64,000 bases of DNA from Rhipicephalus microplus (taxonomy: Eukaryota > Arthropoda > Arachnida > Ixodida > Ixodidae): contig NC_134709.1 in the NCBI RefSeq assembly GCF_043290135.1, positions 68,350,456-68,414,455 on the forward strand. Direction: 5' to 3'. The notes under the pieces are model-generated. The model was given only the letters and a program-made list of their open reading frames with translations. It was not told the origin of the DNA and made no database searches. Below are positions 1-10,620 of the stretch, one piece after another. The position numbers and the translations under genes were made by a program. Position 1 is the stretch's first letter. Every line of letters begins with the position of its first letter.

Positions 1-411
1 TACAGTCCCGGCAATATCCATAAATAATGCGTACATGAATAATGCATAAATTGTTGGTATAGGAATAGGAGAAGCCATGGAAAGCGTATGAAAAAATGCG
101 GCAGCTACAGGTCATCACATTTTTGTATCACTGAGCAATTCGAGAGGATAAAATGTAGCCTCAGTGTTCTTTTTTTTTTTTGTGAAGGCAAAGGCCTTAC
201 ATCCCTGATCAAACACAAAAAACTTGTCTTTTTCATTTTTCTGTACTGCCCTTTGCCGTTTTTGTAGCGACCGAGACAACGGGTATTGCCATAAGCGTAC
301 CTTCCGAAATGCAAAGACGTTTCGCGACTTGTCGCTAGGGGGAAAGTGCAAGCGCCGGGGCGTCATGAAAAAAAGGTGGATTTACCGTCGGCGGCGGCGT
401 TGGTGGCGTCC

Positions 412-1103
412 ATCGACTTTCCTAAAATGAACCATGCAGTGGGGACTCTGGTGCTACGATCGTTCAGCGACCATGCGTTGTACACTGATCGGCCTATAGT
501 CTTCATGATATTTGTCGGGGTCAAACGTCCCGAAACCACCATATCGTTACGAGAGACGCCGTACTGGAGGGCTCCGAAAATTTTGACCACTTGGGGTTTC
601 ACGTGCACCTGAATTTAATTTACTTAGTCTTTGTGCTTGCGGGCTTTGAAGGCACTTGTGGTTTTGTTTATTGCAACGCTTTGGTTTTGATTCAAATAAT
701 AGAACAAGCCGTTCTAAATTATGTGACCCGATTTTAATAGGCGAGCCTAAAAGGTTAAGGTTGGAGCGTAACCACCAAACATTTGTAGCACTCGGAAACG
801 CGGTTCCGAAAACAGAGGGCGGTTTATTAATCTTTCTTCTCGGCAGACTATACCCACTATACCAGTTCATGTCTCAGGTGTGTCGTACCTAAAGAAGAAA
901 AAAGAAAGTACGCCACACATTTGCTGTTTGTCGTTCCATAATAAAGCAGCTCCAGGTGACGCGAAGCCAAACGGAGTTTAAAGTACGAAGGTTAGTCAAA
1001 TACGCGTCCTACCCGTGATTCCCTTGCTCGCTGAAGCGCAGCACGTTGCGCCTCTCATAGACTCTAGCGCCAGAGTTTCCCTGATAGTGTACTTATAGAA
1101 ATA
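412..1103 (+). repeat. TIR element, CATAGARTTTC family, copy 1 (nested)
   Basis: The left end (near ACTTTCC then GGGGACTCTGG) and the right end (AGCGCCAGAGTTTCCC then TTATAGAAAT) are inverted relatives. They match the ends of the copies near 1335-1780 and 56486-56953. Shared interior landmarks are GTTCAGCGACCATG, TTCGTACTTGCG-like and a mirrored CTCGCTGAAGCG. The element is interrupted by a Ruka SINE fragment at 504-624 and carries extra interior sequence, so it is longer than the 450-bp copies. No coding capacity was seen. It is probably a non-autonomous DNA transposon; the superfamily cannot be set from the ends alone. Confidence 0.6.
504..624 (-). mobile_element. Ruka-type SINE, 3' fragment
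   Basis: On the minus strand this reads the 3' half of the Ruka body: GTGCACGTGAAACCCCA, AATTTTCGGAGCCCTCCAGTACGG, then ATGGTGGTTTCGGGACGTTTGACCCC. The tRNA head is missing. TAGTCTT occurs on both sides (497-503 and 625-631), consistent with a short TSD from a 5'-truncated insertion into the surrounding TIR element. Confidence 0.75.
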
Positions 1104-1108
1104 TCCAC

Positions 1109-1300
1109 GGTGGCGTCAACACGAGTGATGCAAAGAGAAATCGTCATCGCCTGACGATGTCGCGGGATGCTGTCATCCTGACGCCGCAGATTGCGCGCGC
1201 TTTGTGACGTCACCCTGGCGTCGCATAATGGTCCGTCACTCGATCATCGTCGCTTCTTCGAAAGTGGGTTGGTCATGGAGGCTGCGCGGAAAGCTTGATA
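1109..1300 (+). repeat. CRE-rich interspersed repeat, copy 1
   Basis: GTCAACACGAGTGATGCAAA, TGTGACGTCACC and TCGTCGCTTCTTCGAAAGTGG recur in the same order at 8845-9245, and in part near 13985-14095. It is a non-coding interspersed repeat with TGACGTCA-type octamers. Whether these bind CREB/ATF proteins cannot be told from sequence. Confidence 0.5.
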
Positions 1301-1334
1301 CGTTACTGTTCCTAGAGGCTATGGAAAAAAAATA

Positions 1335-1780
1335 CTATGGTGTTTCCAAAACATACACTAGAGGGAACCTTGGCGCTAGTGTCTATGAGGGCTTTAACGC
1401 ACTGCGCTTCAGCGAGCATGCATGGGAACAACGGTATAGTATACGGATCTGTCTAATTTTCGTACTTATGGGTTCGTCTGTGTGCGCGTGGCTTTGAGCT
1501 CTTTTGTCACAAAACAAAAGTCGGCAAACGTTCAGCGGTTGTGCTTCACCATCACAATCTTTTAGGCTTACCATTTTAAACCGAGTCTCGAAGTTCAAAA
1601 GGGTTCGTTCTTTCCTTCGAAACAAAACTGAAACTCAGCAATAAACGACGCTACAAGTGCTATGCGAGGCCCACTAGCGCGAAGACTAGACAAATCCATG
1701 TACTACCCATCAATCCCTAATGGTCGCTGAACGATCGCTTCGCCAGAGTCCCCTCTAGTTAATTTTACGAAATTCTATGG
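1335..1780 (-). repeat. TIR element, CATAGARTTTC family, copy 2
   Basis: The element is about 446 bp. The left end (CTATGGTGTTTCC, CACTAGAGGGAACCTTGGCGCT) is an inverted match of the right end (CGCCAGAGTCCCCTCTAGTTAA, GAAATTCTATGG). It is inverted relative to the copies at 412-1103 and 56486-56953. Interior sequence such as TTCAGCGAGCATGCATGGGAA and GTCTAATTTTCGTACTTATGG matches the 56-kb copy when reverse-complemented. No open frame resembles a transposase. Confidence 0.65.
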
Positions 1781-1989
1781 TAAGACCAAGTTAGTCGCAA
1801 CAACTTCAGGAGAGAGACGGGGTATGATGAATACGTCTAAAGTTAATATATATGCTATACCTTTAGGTAGCATACTGTAGTTACTCTTTATGCTGTCTAT
1901 ATCATAGTTACTCTATATATTACTCTTTATAAGAGGTACTCGACATGCTAACTAAAGGTGGCATACGGAGTATATCTGTATGCTTCGAC

Positions 1990-2365
1990 TGGGAAGAAAA
2001 AAATCACAACATATCCACGGAGTCATGGATGACGAGTGGGGCGAAGTGTCCGTCAGCCCGTCCGTGCTTCCGTCCGTTTGTTCGTTCTCTTTCGTCCGTC
2101 TGCGTGACCATGCTTGCGTCCATCCATGCGTCCGACCGTCTCTCCGTGCGTCCATCCGTCCAGGCGTTCGTCCATCTGTCCGTCCGTCTTATAGTCTGTC
2201 TGCCCGTCCGTCCGTGCGTCCATCTAGTGAACACTCATAGTACCGCCATCTCCCATCTCGCGTCCCCTGTGGCACATACCCGCTCTAGAGCGGGTATGTG
2301 CCACTGGTGACTACGTACGACAACGAAGGATGGACAGACTCACGCCTGAAGAAGCTTCGCCCCTA
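1990..2365 (+). repeat. CGTC-rich interspersed repeat, copy 1
   Basis: The order is ATGGATGACGAGTGGGGCGAAG, about 170 bp of degenerate (CGTCCATC)n, CATCTAGTGAACACTC, TACCGCCATCT, then a conserved end TTCGCCCCTAAA. The same order occurs at 31690-31943, which marks a dispersed family rather than a local microsatellite. Overlapping open frames on both strands come from the repeat and are not genes. Confidence 0.7.
2269..2304. repeat. Perfect 36-bp palindrome
   Basis: GTGGCACATACCCGCTCT is followed directly by its exact reverse complement with no spacer. It lies inside the CGTC-rich repeat at 1990-2365. The other copy of that repeat (31690-31943) does not have it. Confidence 0.95.
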
Positions 2366-2370
2366 AAAGA

Positions 2371-3510
2371 AAGATTGCTTTCAATGCATGCATAAACGAC
2401 CGTGTGATTTTTTTTAATTTTATGTATGCAATGCAGTTCAACGCCTACGAGCATTTCTCGAAAGTCAAGTAGTTAGGACCTACAAGAGGCATCTGTTGCA
2501 GCTTACACATTTCGCGCTTCTCAAATAATAAACGCGACGTAGTTTTTTTATGTTGTTGCTTTCTCAATGTTCTAACTTCTATTCAAACACGAACCGATAT
2601 CAAAGTACGCGAAGGTCCCTTCATTTTTCCTTCTCTGAAAAATTGTTCGCCTGCCTGTGTGCACAATTCTTTGACGTTTTTTTTGTCAATTTTTGCACTT
2701 ATTCTTTTGTCACAAAAGCAGTCTCGTCAAACCCAATACGCAAAGTGGTCACTTCGAAGGAAACAGAACAATTCCGCTGGTCGACATCGCAATTTCAGAC
2801 CGCGGTCTTCTCCCGAATCGACAGCCCCCATACACATTGGAGTTGCCATCTGTAGGGACCATTTCCCTTCTCACCGTTTCACTCCTGCCGTATATCTCTG
2901 GCCTTCCGTCTTTTTTTTTCCTGTCGTTGTGCTTCGCCTTAGCCTTTTAGACGGCCCGTTCCCTCTGATGCCGTTTGAGCCTCAAATGGATTCCGGTTCG
3001 GGCGTTGGACGACTCTGGAAGGTCTTTCTTTTGACGCGCCATTGTGCATTTCATCCACAAAAACAAACAGCCAAAAGTGCCGGTCACAGTTCAACGACGC
3101 GAAAGACAAACTGGGTGCCACTTCCTTGCTTCGACGAGAATGTGCTGAATAAATCTCGTACCTCAGAGGACACAGCCCTCGAATACTGCAGGCACGCCTT
3201 GGGAAGGGATTTCGATAGTTATGAAAAAAAATAGAAATTTAATATTCAACAATGCACCACTGAACAGACAGCTCAGCAGAGATGCCTTATGTACTAGCTT
3301 CTATCGCTTTGCGATTGACAAGGTGAATCATTTTAGTTGTCTTTTTATTAAATTTATTATATTTTTAGTACGAGAAAACAGCGGATTGCTCAAGTGTGAT
3401 GCAACGAGCTTGTTCAACTGCACTAACCAGATTAACGAGACGTGTACAGTAATCGCTTAGGACATGGTTTTTTCAGGTGCTCTGGAATATCTTCTGATGC
3501 ACATCGTATG
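2371..3510. other. Unassigned intergenic or intronic DNA
   Basis: AT-rich sequence with homopolymer T tracts. The longest open frame (191 codons, 2659-3234, + strand) has no recognisable domain and unremarkable composition. I do not call it a gene. Nothing else was recognised. Confidence 0.5.
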
Positions 3511-3528
3511 TTTTTATAACAGCCTATG

Positions 3529-3768
3529 GCCCAGCCGCGGTGGTGTAGTAGCTAAGGTACTCGGCTGCTGACCCGCAGGTCGCGAGATCGAATCCCGGCT
3601 GCGGCGGCTGCATTTTCGATGGAGGTCCGGATATTTTGTAGGCCCGTGTGCTCAGATTTGGGTGCACGTTAAAGAACCCCAGGTGGTCGAAATTTCCGGA
3701 GCCCTCCACTATGGCGTCTCTCATAATCATATGGTGGTTTTTGGACGTTAAACCCCACACATCCATCA
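3529..3768 (+). mobile_element. Ruka-type SINE, full length, with TSD
   Basis: A complete element. The tRNA-like head holds a box A-like GGTGGTGTAGTAGCTAAGG and a degraded box B GAGATCGAATCCC. The body has GGTGCACGTTAAAGAACCCC and TCCGGAGCCCTCCACTA, and the tail is GGACGTTAAACCCCACACATCCATC. A perfect 13-bp direct repeat, ATAACAGCCTATG, flanks it at 3516-3528 and 3769-3781. This indicates insertion by target-primed reverse transcription with LINE machinery supplied in trans. Box B differs from the better copies (GGGTTCGAATCCC), so promoter activity is doubtful. Confidence 0.95.
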
Positions 3769-3781
3769 ATAACAGCCTATG

Positions 3782-4150
3782 AAACTGTTTCTGATAAGCG
3801 ACAACGATGGTGATGTATGGTCGTGGTGGGTGGAGGCTGTGAGTCAACCTAGTCTGATACGTTTCACGTATGGCGAACGCTCACAAGTAACACGAAGTCA
3901 TTCTGTGAAAAACAACTGTTCCGACACCAGTTACCGTCATGGTTATACAGTTTGAGACAACAAGAGAGAAAAAAAACAAGGGTGTTGACATTGCAAGCGT
4001 GTCATTTCAGGATGTCCATGACAAGTTTTTGCAAGATACTGTAAGAGTGTTTGCTTTCTCTACACTTTCCTCAAGTTGTCTATAATGCATTGTTTTGACC
4101 CTTTCGTCGTTATTGTTTCATACTGATCTGTTCATTTCGACGAAACTGTT
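3782..4150. other. Unassigned sequence
   Basis: About 370 bp between a Ruka copy and a TIR element. No open frame or repeat signature was recognised. Confidence 0.4.
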
Positions 4151-4152
4151 TA

Positions 4153-4683
4153 AAGGGACACCTCATAGCAAAACGCTTTTGCGCCTATTCGTAGAGCCCA
4201 ATTACACAATGCCGAAAACGCCACTCGAACCGTGACACGACTTTCCATGACTCTCGGCCTAAGCGAGAAAACTCGCGAAAAGAAACTGTGATTGGAGACG
4301 CCACCTTGAGATTCCCGCACTAAACACTGTGACGTCATAGAATTTTGACGGTGTCTACTGGTTTCTACGAACCTTCTAAATAATAAAAGAGAAGTACAAT
4401 GTAATCTGTGAGTGCCATAGTGCCATGCTCTGCAACCTAGCATGCGAAGTTTCAGAAAAATTTCATCAGGCCAATGTCGCGCAATATACGAAAAATTACG
4501 AAAAATACGTGAAATTTCTTACATCACGCGCGGACGTTACGGCGCGAAATTTCAAAAATTAAACTTCAACCTTGATGTTATCCGCTAACAACGAACTTAT
4601 GACAATGAAACTTATGACATTACAGTTCTCAAAGTGCAGTTTATCAATCTAGAACAACAAATTGTTCCTCTTTAGTGTCCCTT
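4153..4683 (+). repeat. TIR element (MITE-like), AAGGGACAC family, copy 1
   Basis: A 531-bp element starting AAGGGACACC and ending GTGTCCCTT, flanked by TA on both sides. A relative lies at 48622-49108. Shared blocks, in order, are GGCGCCACCTTGAGA-like, ATCTGTGAGTG, CGAAGTTTC followed by AAAAATTTCATC, TGACATCA-like plus CGCGCGGA, GAACTTATGA and TTTATCAA followed by CTAAA. It has no coding capacity. TA flanks and short TIRs would suit a Tc1/mariner-type MITE, but the superfamily is inferred. Confidence 0.7.
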
Positions 4684-4685
4684 TA

Positions 4686-5407
4686 GCAAGAATGCCGTTT
4701 TAAACTCACACGTAACCTAAATAAACAACCTGCGTCACGTAGATGGAGCATACAAACAGCCTAGAAGCAATCACATTAGTCTTCAGAATAGTCCAATTTC
4801 ACTGTCTCAAAGCTTCCATGGCTTATGGCAAGTTTCGCCAATTTTATGTGAGTGTTCTTTTCTGGCAATGTTCAATGTAAGATGGATCGAATTGCATTTA
4901 ATCGAACATTCTCGTGCAGCCTAACCGTAAACGCTGCTTCTGGGTCGTTAGCGCGGTAGATTCGTGGAAGGTCGAATTTACATTTGTCGCGCTGGAAGCT
5001 CGAACAGCGACGGCACAAGCAACCATATTCGCCGACGACGGAACGAAGCTCCGGCACTTTCGAACGCCACCCTCGCAGGAAAAACACCGCGCTGCCTCCC
5101 GCGACAGCCGTGGTTGAGAGCGTGGCCTTTTAGTGCAGGGGCAACAACACACAAATCAACGCCGAGGAACCGGAGAAATGACACGAGCGGCAACGATATA
5201 GATAGAGCTTCCCTGACGCCGCTTTGACGTCGCACGAAACGACCAGCGCGACGACCGCTGTGCACTCTGAAGGCGATGTCCCCATCAAGGGTGAAGAGAA
5301 CCAGGAGCCACACTTAGTCACGAGGCTCAATATAGGGTGGTGTTGTCCATTACGATCTGTATGGATTCACTAGATTTTGTTCGCCTCTCGTGTGTTCATT
5401 GTTGATT
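4686..5407. other. Unassigned sequence
   Basis: The 4960-5320 part is GC-rich and open in several frames on both strands at once, which reflects composition more than coding. No domain was recognised. Confidence 0.4.
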
Positions 5408-5409
5408 TA

Positions 5410-5755
5410 AAGGGGTCGCGATAAGGTCCTAAAGGACAAGGCGAAACCTCCGGCACGTCACATTCACTAAACAGGTGACACTTTAGGCGACGTCAGCCCA
5501 AAAGGAGTAGACCTAGATGGGCGCTTACCCAGGTAAAGCCTCGATAAGCGTCCATACAAGTCTGCTCTTCTCGATAACCTTGTCGAGGTAAAGCCTCCAT
5601 AAGCTTATCGAGCATGGACGCCTTTCCACGATAATCGTGCATGAAAGTCTACTCTTCCCACGCTGACGTCACCTAAAACGTCACCTATCATTAGTGCGTG
5701 GAGCAGCCGGTTGTTTCGCATTGGCGCTTAAGGAGCAACCTTTTCACGACCCCTT
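5410..5755. repeat. TIR element (MITE-like), AAGGGGTCG family
   Basis: A 346-bp element with ends AAGGGGTCGCGATAAGG and (reverse complement of the right end) AAGGGGTCGTGAAAAGG, flanked by TA at 5408-5409 and 5756-5757. The interior has inverted pieces (CTCGATAAGCGTCCAT against AAGCTTATCGAGCATGGACG), so the whole unit can fold extensively. No open frame of interest. No second copy was found in the window. Confidence 0.65.
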
Positions 5756-5757
5756 TA

Positions 5758-8279
5758 GCAGCGATTCATTTTAGGGGCTGCGATAAGCACGTGTCTCACT
5801 CGCAGAATAGTTTGTTCAGGTTTTGTTCCAAATGTAGTTACCAGTACAGTATACGCCGGCGGAAGTTTTGTTGACTGGTTTCTTCCGGAACTCGGCGCTG
5901 AAGATGAATCCCGCTGAAAAGGCACTGCGATACTTGTTTTCGCAGTTTCCGCGTGAATTGTGTTGTGTGTTGGTATTACGATTAATGGTATCCTATAACT
6001 TTCAATTACTGGGATAGCACGATGTATCAGACGCTGCCTTATTGTGGCCAGCGATTGGGAAACTTCTAAAAAACAATAAAAACTCATCTAAAAAAACACT
6101 CCGAAACCTAAACACTCTTCTGATTCGAAACGAAAAAAAATCCCGACATGCTGATCTAGAATACCTTAATAGTTTAGTAGTCACAAAAAGACATATATTT
6201 CCCTGGAGCTAGTTAAATGCGTGAATTCGAACGGTTACACGTGCCGCATACCAGGCTTCAAAAAAACTCGTGGCCTCATTTTTTTTATATATACATTGTG
6301 TGTGGGGGGTGGGGTGCGGGTGGTCAGGGTGTAGCTGGGTGTTTTGGCGCAAGTTTCTAGCGATGCATGCTATGTTCTTCGTTTTTTTCCCCATTCAATA
6401 AATGTTTTTCCATCCATTCATCGGTGGCACCCTGTCCCCTTTTTGTCAACCGGTCGTTGATGTCTCGGTGCGTACTAAAACTACCAAACTCGTTAAAAAA
6501 AGACAATGGCTTAAGTTGAGAGTTCTGTTGGTTACATACAACATCGACGCGTAAGTTCGCTTAAAATATAAGGCAAAATATTTTGAGGATGTCAAATGAA
6601 AATAATAGTCTGAGTCATTTAAAGGATCACACAGTTTTGTCCGTGTGTGTGCGTATGTGAGCAGCTGTAGCCCCTGGTGGAGCAGATCTCAATCACGCGC
6701 GTCCTGCTACATAGCCTTTGTGATCCGCATACCCTGCGTTGCTTTCCACGGCCTCTGCGTGGCCTTCTATACGTCAACTCCGGCCGCGCGACGGTGCGCT
6801 GCCGCAGGTGATCGCGAGGACCATGCAGAGGCAAGCGTATCTATAGAGGGCGCTTCCATCACGGAAGCGTGTGCGAGGCCTCACAAGTTCAAAGGTTGGG
6901 CATCGCTTGAACTTGTTCTCATTTCAACAAATAAATTTTAGTTTATATTTTATTTGGGATGATATGGAAGCGAAAGAAACGCGTTTAGTAATGTAAATAC
7001 GGGCAAGTGGATGGGGCACGAGTGTACACATACCCATTTGACAGTAAGAGCTACGCTGAAGATATGGAAGTCGATGGCCAGGAGCCTACCCAAGTAAACC
7101 AAGACTTCGGCATACGCTGTGGGCAAGCGCAATTGAAGACACCTTAATGGAACATTAGGACCGCCTAATATTATTCTTTTTTCTAAATTAGCGCTTGATA
7201 ATGCTAACGCATTCAATAAACTTGGCGCAATTAAGAATGTCTACAGCTATAATGTCGCGTATACGCATGACCGAACAGTGGCCAATCTGAGCTCTGTCAA
7301 ACAAACAATGTCTAATGTTGATGTTGACTACCACATGTAAAAGAAACAAGCAAACGAAAATACAAATAACCGACTAAACAAATAAAGAAACAAAAAAACG
7401 TAAATTGTTTGAAATACAAAAATCTGTTCCTTTATCGACAATGCCTCTCGTCATGAAATCGCCGCGCTTTATTATAGAGTGCATCTCGCGATGGTCCTTC
7501 GGTTTTTCTCTGTAGAAAGCTTTGAAGTCGTCCACTTACAAATTCGCGCAGACTACCACATCGGGAAACGGAAACATACACACTCCACGTCCGGCGCGAA
7601 ATCATATCACCTCTCAGGCATCAGCTTTCGGACAGAATAAAGGTACAAGTGACAACTGAAGCAACAGCGCACTGTCATCTGCGTCTCCAGTATCGGTAGG
7701 CAAGGTTTGTGTTCCTATATTGAAAACTACAGAAAGGAGTAAAATACGGGAAATACTCCAATAATGGAGCAGCTTAGACGTATACGCACTTACAGAGTGA
7801 ACGAAGTGTGTTTTGACGGGGGAGTTTGCGAGTCGAAGGGAGAACATATATAAGGAGTCGAGTGTCCAACGCAAGTGACCCGAGGAAAGCGCTGGGGGTC
7901 CGATATCCCTTTCCTGCCGACCGCGCGTTTTCGTTCCTGCGTATTTTTTTATCTTCTTTTCTATGCTGCCTGTTTTTTTTTTCTTCGCCGCCCTTATACA
8001 GCTTCTCTGTTTAAATTTTTCATTTTTATTTCGTATGAAAAAAAAAACAAGAATCTCTTGGTGTTATTGATGTGTTTCCTTTCCTCGGTCTGCTTTCCCT
8101 TTCCTTGTTTTCGCTTTCAAATGACGAAGAAAAATTGTTTGGCCTAAGGAAGTCGGTTTTCTCTAGACCTCCAAGAGCCCTCGTTTATTGCGTGGTGCTG
8201 TTGCAAAATAAAAAAAAAAGATAAAATAATGACGCAAGCATTCATTGCGCCCTTGTGTAATTCTGCGTATATTGTCAAA
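5758..8279. other. Unassigned sequence, 2.5 kb
   Basis: Mostly AT-rich DNA with short open frames only. A G-rich block lies at 6304-6329. A TATA-like TATATAAGG at about 7848-7856 precedes a T-rich stretch, but no coding frame follows. No repeat was recognised. Confidence 0.4.
6304..6329 (+). other. Potential G-quadruplex
   Basis: Four G runs (G6, G4, G3, G3) separated by loops of 1, 3 and 6 nt meet the usual G3+N1-7 pattern on the plus strand. Confidence 0.5.
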
Positions 8280-8457
8280 TAGAATAAAAGTAGTAAAGTG
8301 CTTATTTGGGCCGGTTGGTACATGGTCAACGAAGTGAAAAAACAGCGCGTAACACAGGACACAGGACAGAGAAGAGACGGACAGCGCCTCGTCCGTCTCT
8401 TCTCTGTCCTGTGTCCTGTGTTACGCGCTGTTTTTTCACTTCGTAGAATAAAAGTAG
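8280..8457 (-). mobile_element. Snap-back (hairpin) retro-insertion 1 with TSD
   Basis: A 14-bp direct repeat, TAGAATAAAAGTAG (8280-8293 and 8444-8457), flanks a 150-bp insert. The insert has a perfect inverted repeat with 54-bp arms (8329-8382 and 8391-8444) and an 8-nt spacer. On the minus strand the hairpin begins at the TSD and is followed by a 35-nt tail (8294-8328) containing ACCAACCGGCCCA. There is no coding capacity. The TSD and the asymmetric tail point to reverse transcription with template switching onto its own product. The insertion at 13152-13504 has the same plan. The parent family is not identified; a Penelope-like or other non-LTR element is possible. Confidence 0.85.
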
Positions 8458-8520
8458 CTTATGCATGTTAGTGCAAAGTTGGTAAGCGAGGATAAGAACG
8501 TCGTTCTTTGAATCTATTGC

Positions 8521-8757
8521 CCCGCCGTGGTGGTCTAGTGGGTAAGGTACTTGGCTACTGACCCGCTGGTCGCGGGTTCGAATCCCGGCTGCGGCGGCTG
8601 CATTTCCGATGGAGGCGGAAATGTTGTAGGCCCGTATGCTCAGATTTGGGTGCACGTTAAAGAACCCCAGGTGGTCGAAATTGCCGGAGCCCTCCACTAC
8701 GGCGTCTCTCATAATCATATGGTGGTTTTGGGACGTTAAACCCCACATATCAATCAA
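8521..8757 (+). mobile_element. Ruka-type SINE, full length, with 17-bp TSD
   Basis: The best-preserved copy in the window. It has an intact box A (GGTGGTCTAGTGGGTAAGG) and box B (CGGGTTCGAATCCC), a complete body, and the tail CCCCACATATCAATCAA. The perfect direct repeat TTCTTTGAATCTATTGC lies at 8504-8520 and 8758-8774. The perfect TSD and intact promoter boxes suggest a recent insertion that could still be transcribed by Pol III. Confidence 0.97.
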
Positions 8758-8844
8758 TTCTTTGAATCTATTGCTGTTTTCGTGTGCGTACAGGTTTTAA
8801 TTTTATGAAGGCGAAAGCCTTATTAGCCGCTCATCAAGCGCGAA

Positions 8845-9245
8845 AATGGACCATTGACGTCAACACGAGTGGTGCAAAAAAAAAAAAAAACATCGCGTGA
8901 TGAAATGATGGCTTGACGCGATAATATATCAGAAGTCACCAAAATTCCTAACGCCCTCACAGCGTCACTGTGACGTCACATGATCACATCAGCGCATAAC
9001 GTCGCTGCTTCATCAAAGGTGGACCGCTCCTTGGCGACAGTGCTACAGTGCTAAACTACATTAGGTGCATAAAGCTTTCGGGCATGGGAGATTTGATGAC
9101 GTCATCGCGTGACGTCATTATTATGTCACCGATCAGCAAAATTTATTACGTAATCATTACGTCGCTGTGGCGTCACATGATCGCATCATCGCGTGACATC
9201 TTCGCTTCGTCGAAATTGGTTTGCTCGTGGAGAGCCAGTGCTTAA
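8845..9245 (+). repeat. CRE-rich interspersed repeat, copy 2
   Basis: Starts GTCAACACGAGTGGTGCAAAA like the copy at 1109. It carries many TGACGTCA or near-TGACGTCA octamers; 9097-9104 and 9110-9117 are exact and only 5 bp apart. It ends TTCGTCGAAATTGGTTTG, again like copy 1 (TTCTTCGAAAGTGGGTTG). Non-coding. Regulatory activity is possible but unproven. Confidence 0.55.
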
Positions 9246-10404
9246 CCAGTGGACAGAACTTCCGGAAAAAGGAGATTGGTACGTCGTCCGAAAACGAACG
9301 TGGCTTTCACTTTTAATCCAGTGAATGGTTAGGACACCATGTGAATTTAGGGCCGTAATTATATGCCTACGCTTTGCCGGATCTAAAGCGGGCATTTTTC
9401 GGTTCTCACCTTTTGTTTTGTTCCATTCGTAGGTAGCGCATGCCTGATTTTCGATCACGACATATCATTCCTACGTGCACGGACTCATAACTGCGCAAAC
9501 GAGGCTCAGTGGCTTAGCAGAACACGACAGTGTTTTAGTCAAGTTTTCATATCACCTTATGTCGCTACAGGTGTTCGAAGCCATGATTCCGTGTCTGGAT
9601 GTAAAAGGTTATGGTAGTCTGAGAATTCTTTTGATTATCAGCGGTGTTTATACCCTGCAGTGCGAGTGGTAAAACGTACACATTGCTATAAGGTCGCTTA
9701 TTTGAAAATGGTGGCAGCAACCCCTGTCCTGTAAAAAGAAGTAAACGAGAGAGCCTCGCGAAAACGAAAGGACGCTATGAAAACAAAATGGAACTAACTT
9801 TCAATGCAGATGACTGTTGCAAGGTCAACGCACCCTCATCAACCCCGCTCATCCCTCTGCGATTTCCATCCTCGAAACGCGGCACGCGTTTGGAACCTTC
9901 CCTCTAGTCTAGAGAGATATAGAGAGAAGTCCGAGGGACTCGGAGAAACCAACGCGCGATTCGATCGAGGAAGCTGCGTGCTGTTCGGCAAACGAAGCTA
10001 ATTTACTCATTCTGCAGTCCCATGGTTCATCCACCCTCTCCCACTCTCTCTCAGCTGTTCATTCAGACTCTCTGCCTCTTACAGATACGTAAATTCTCTT
10101 TCCCGGTGGGCGCGACTGCACACAAGTGTCGCGATGATCAGCCGTCGTGTTGGGATTTCCCTGTCGATCTGCACGTCGGGGTGGGCGATAAAACGCAGAC
10201 GGGTATATTCTTCACTAGTGTTTCTTTATATTTAATGCTCCCCTAAACCGCTTCGAGTTCAAATACGAGGGTTTTTGTTTGGCTGCGCTACACTTCCTCT
10301 GCGCGCTCTCGCTTGCTTGTCACTCATTCATGCATAAAACACGTGGACAATGTTAGCGTGATATCTGCGCAATTTCATAAACAAAATCAGGGTAGGAGAC
10401 AACT
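9246..10404. other. Unassigned sequence
   Basis: No recognised repeat or open frame with domain features. A pyrimidine-rich run ending in CTTACAG (about 10075-10083) resembles a 3' splice site, but no coding frame supports an exon downstream. Confidence 0.35.
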
Positions 10405-10620
10405 CACGACCAATTAAAAGAATTGTTTGGGTTTACTCCTGAAAACCACGATACCTTCATGAGGCACCGCATAACAAATGTCTACCATGTTTTTTTTTTT
10501 TTTTGCATGCACCTAAATGTGAGTAACGATTACCTCGAGTGTTTCAGCCTGCATCGAAGATGCGGCCGCTGTGGCCGGCATTCAATTTCGCGACCTTTGG
10601 GTCAGTAGTTGAGCATTACA
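10405..10620 (-). mobile_element. Ruka-type SINE, old divergent copy
   Basis: The minus strand keeps the family order: a head with GGTCGCGAAATTGAATGCC-like box B, CTTCGATGCAGG, AGGTGCATGC, a poly-A interruption where AAAGAACCCC should be, then CATGAAGGTATCGTGGTTTTCAGG. No TSD is visible. Divergence is much higher than in the 8.5-kb copy. Confidence 0.6.

Noticed and set aside
2659..3234. 191-codon plus-strand frame as a gene
   Set aside because: No recognisable motif; a hydrophobic N-terminus from T-rich DNA could mimic a signal peptide.
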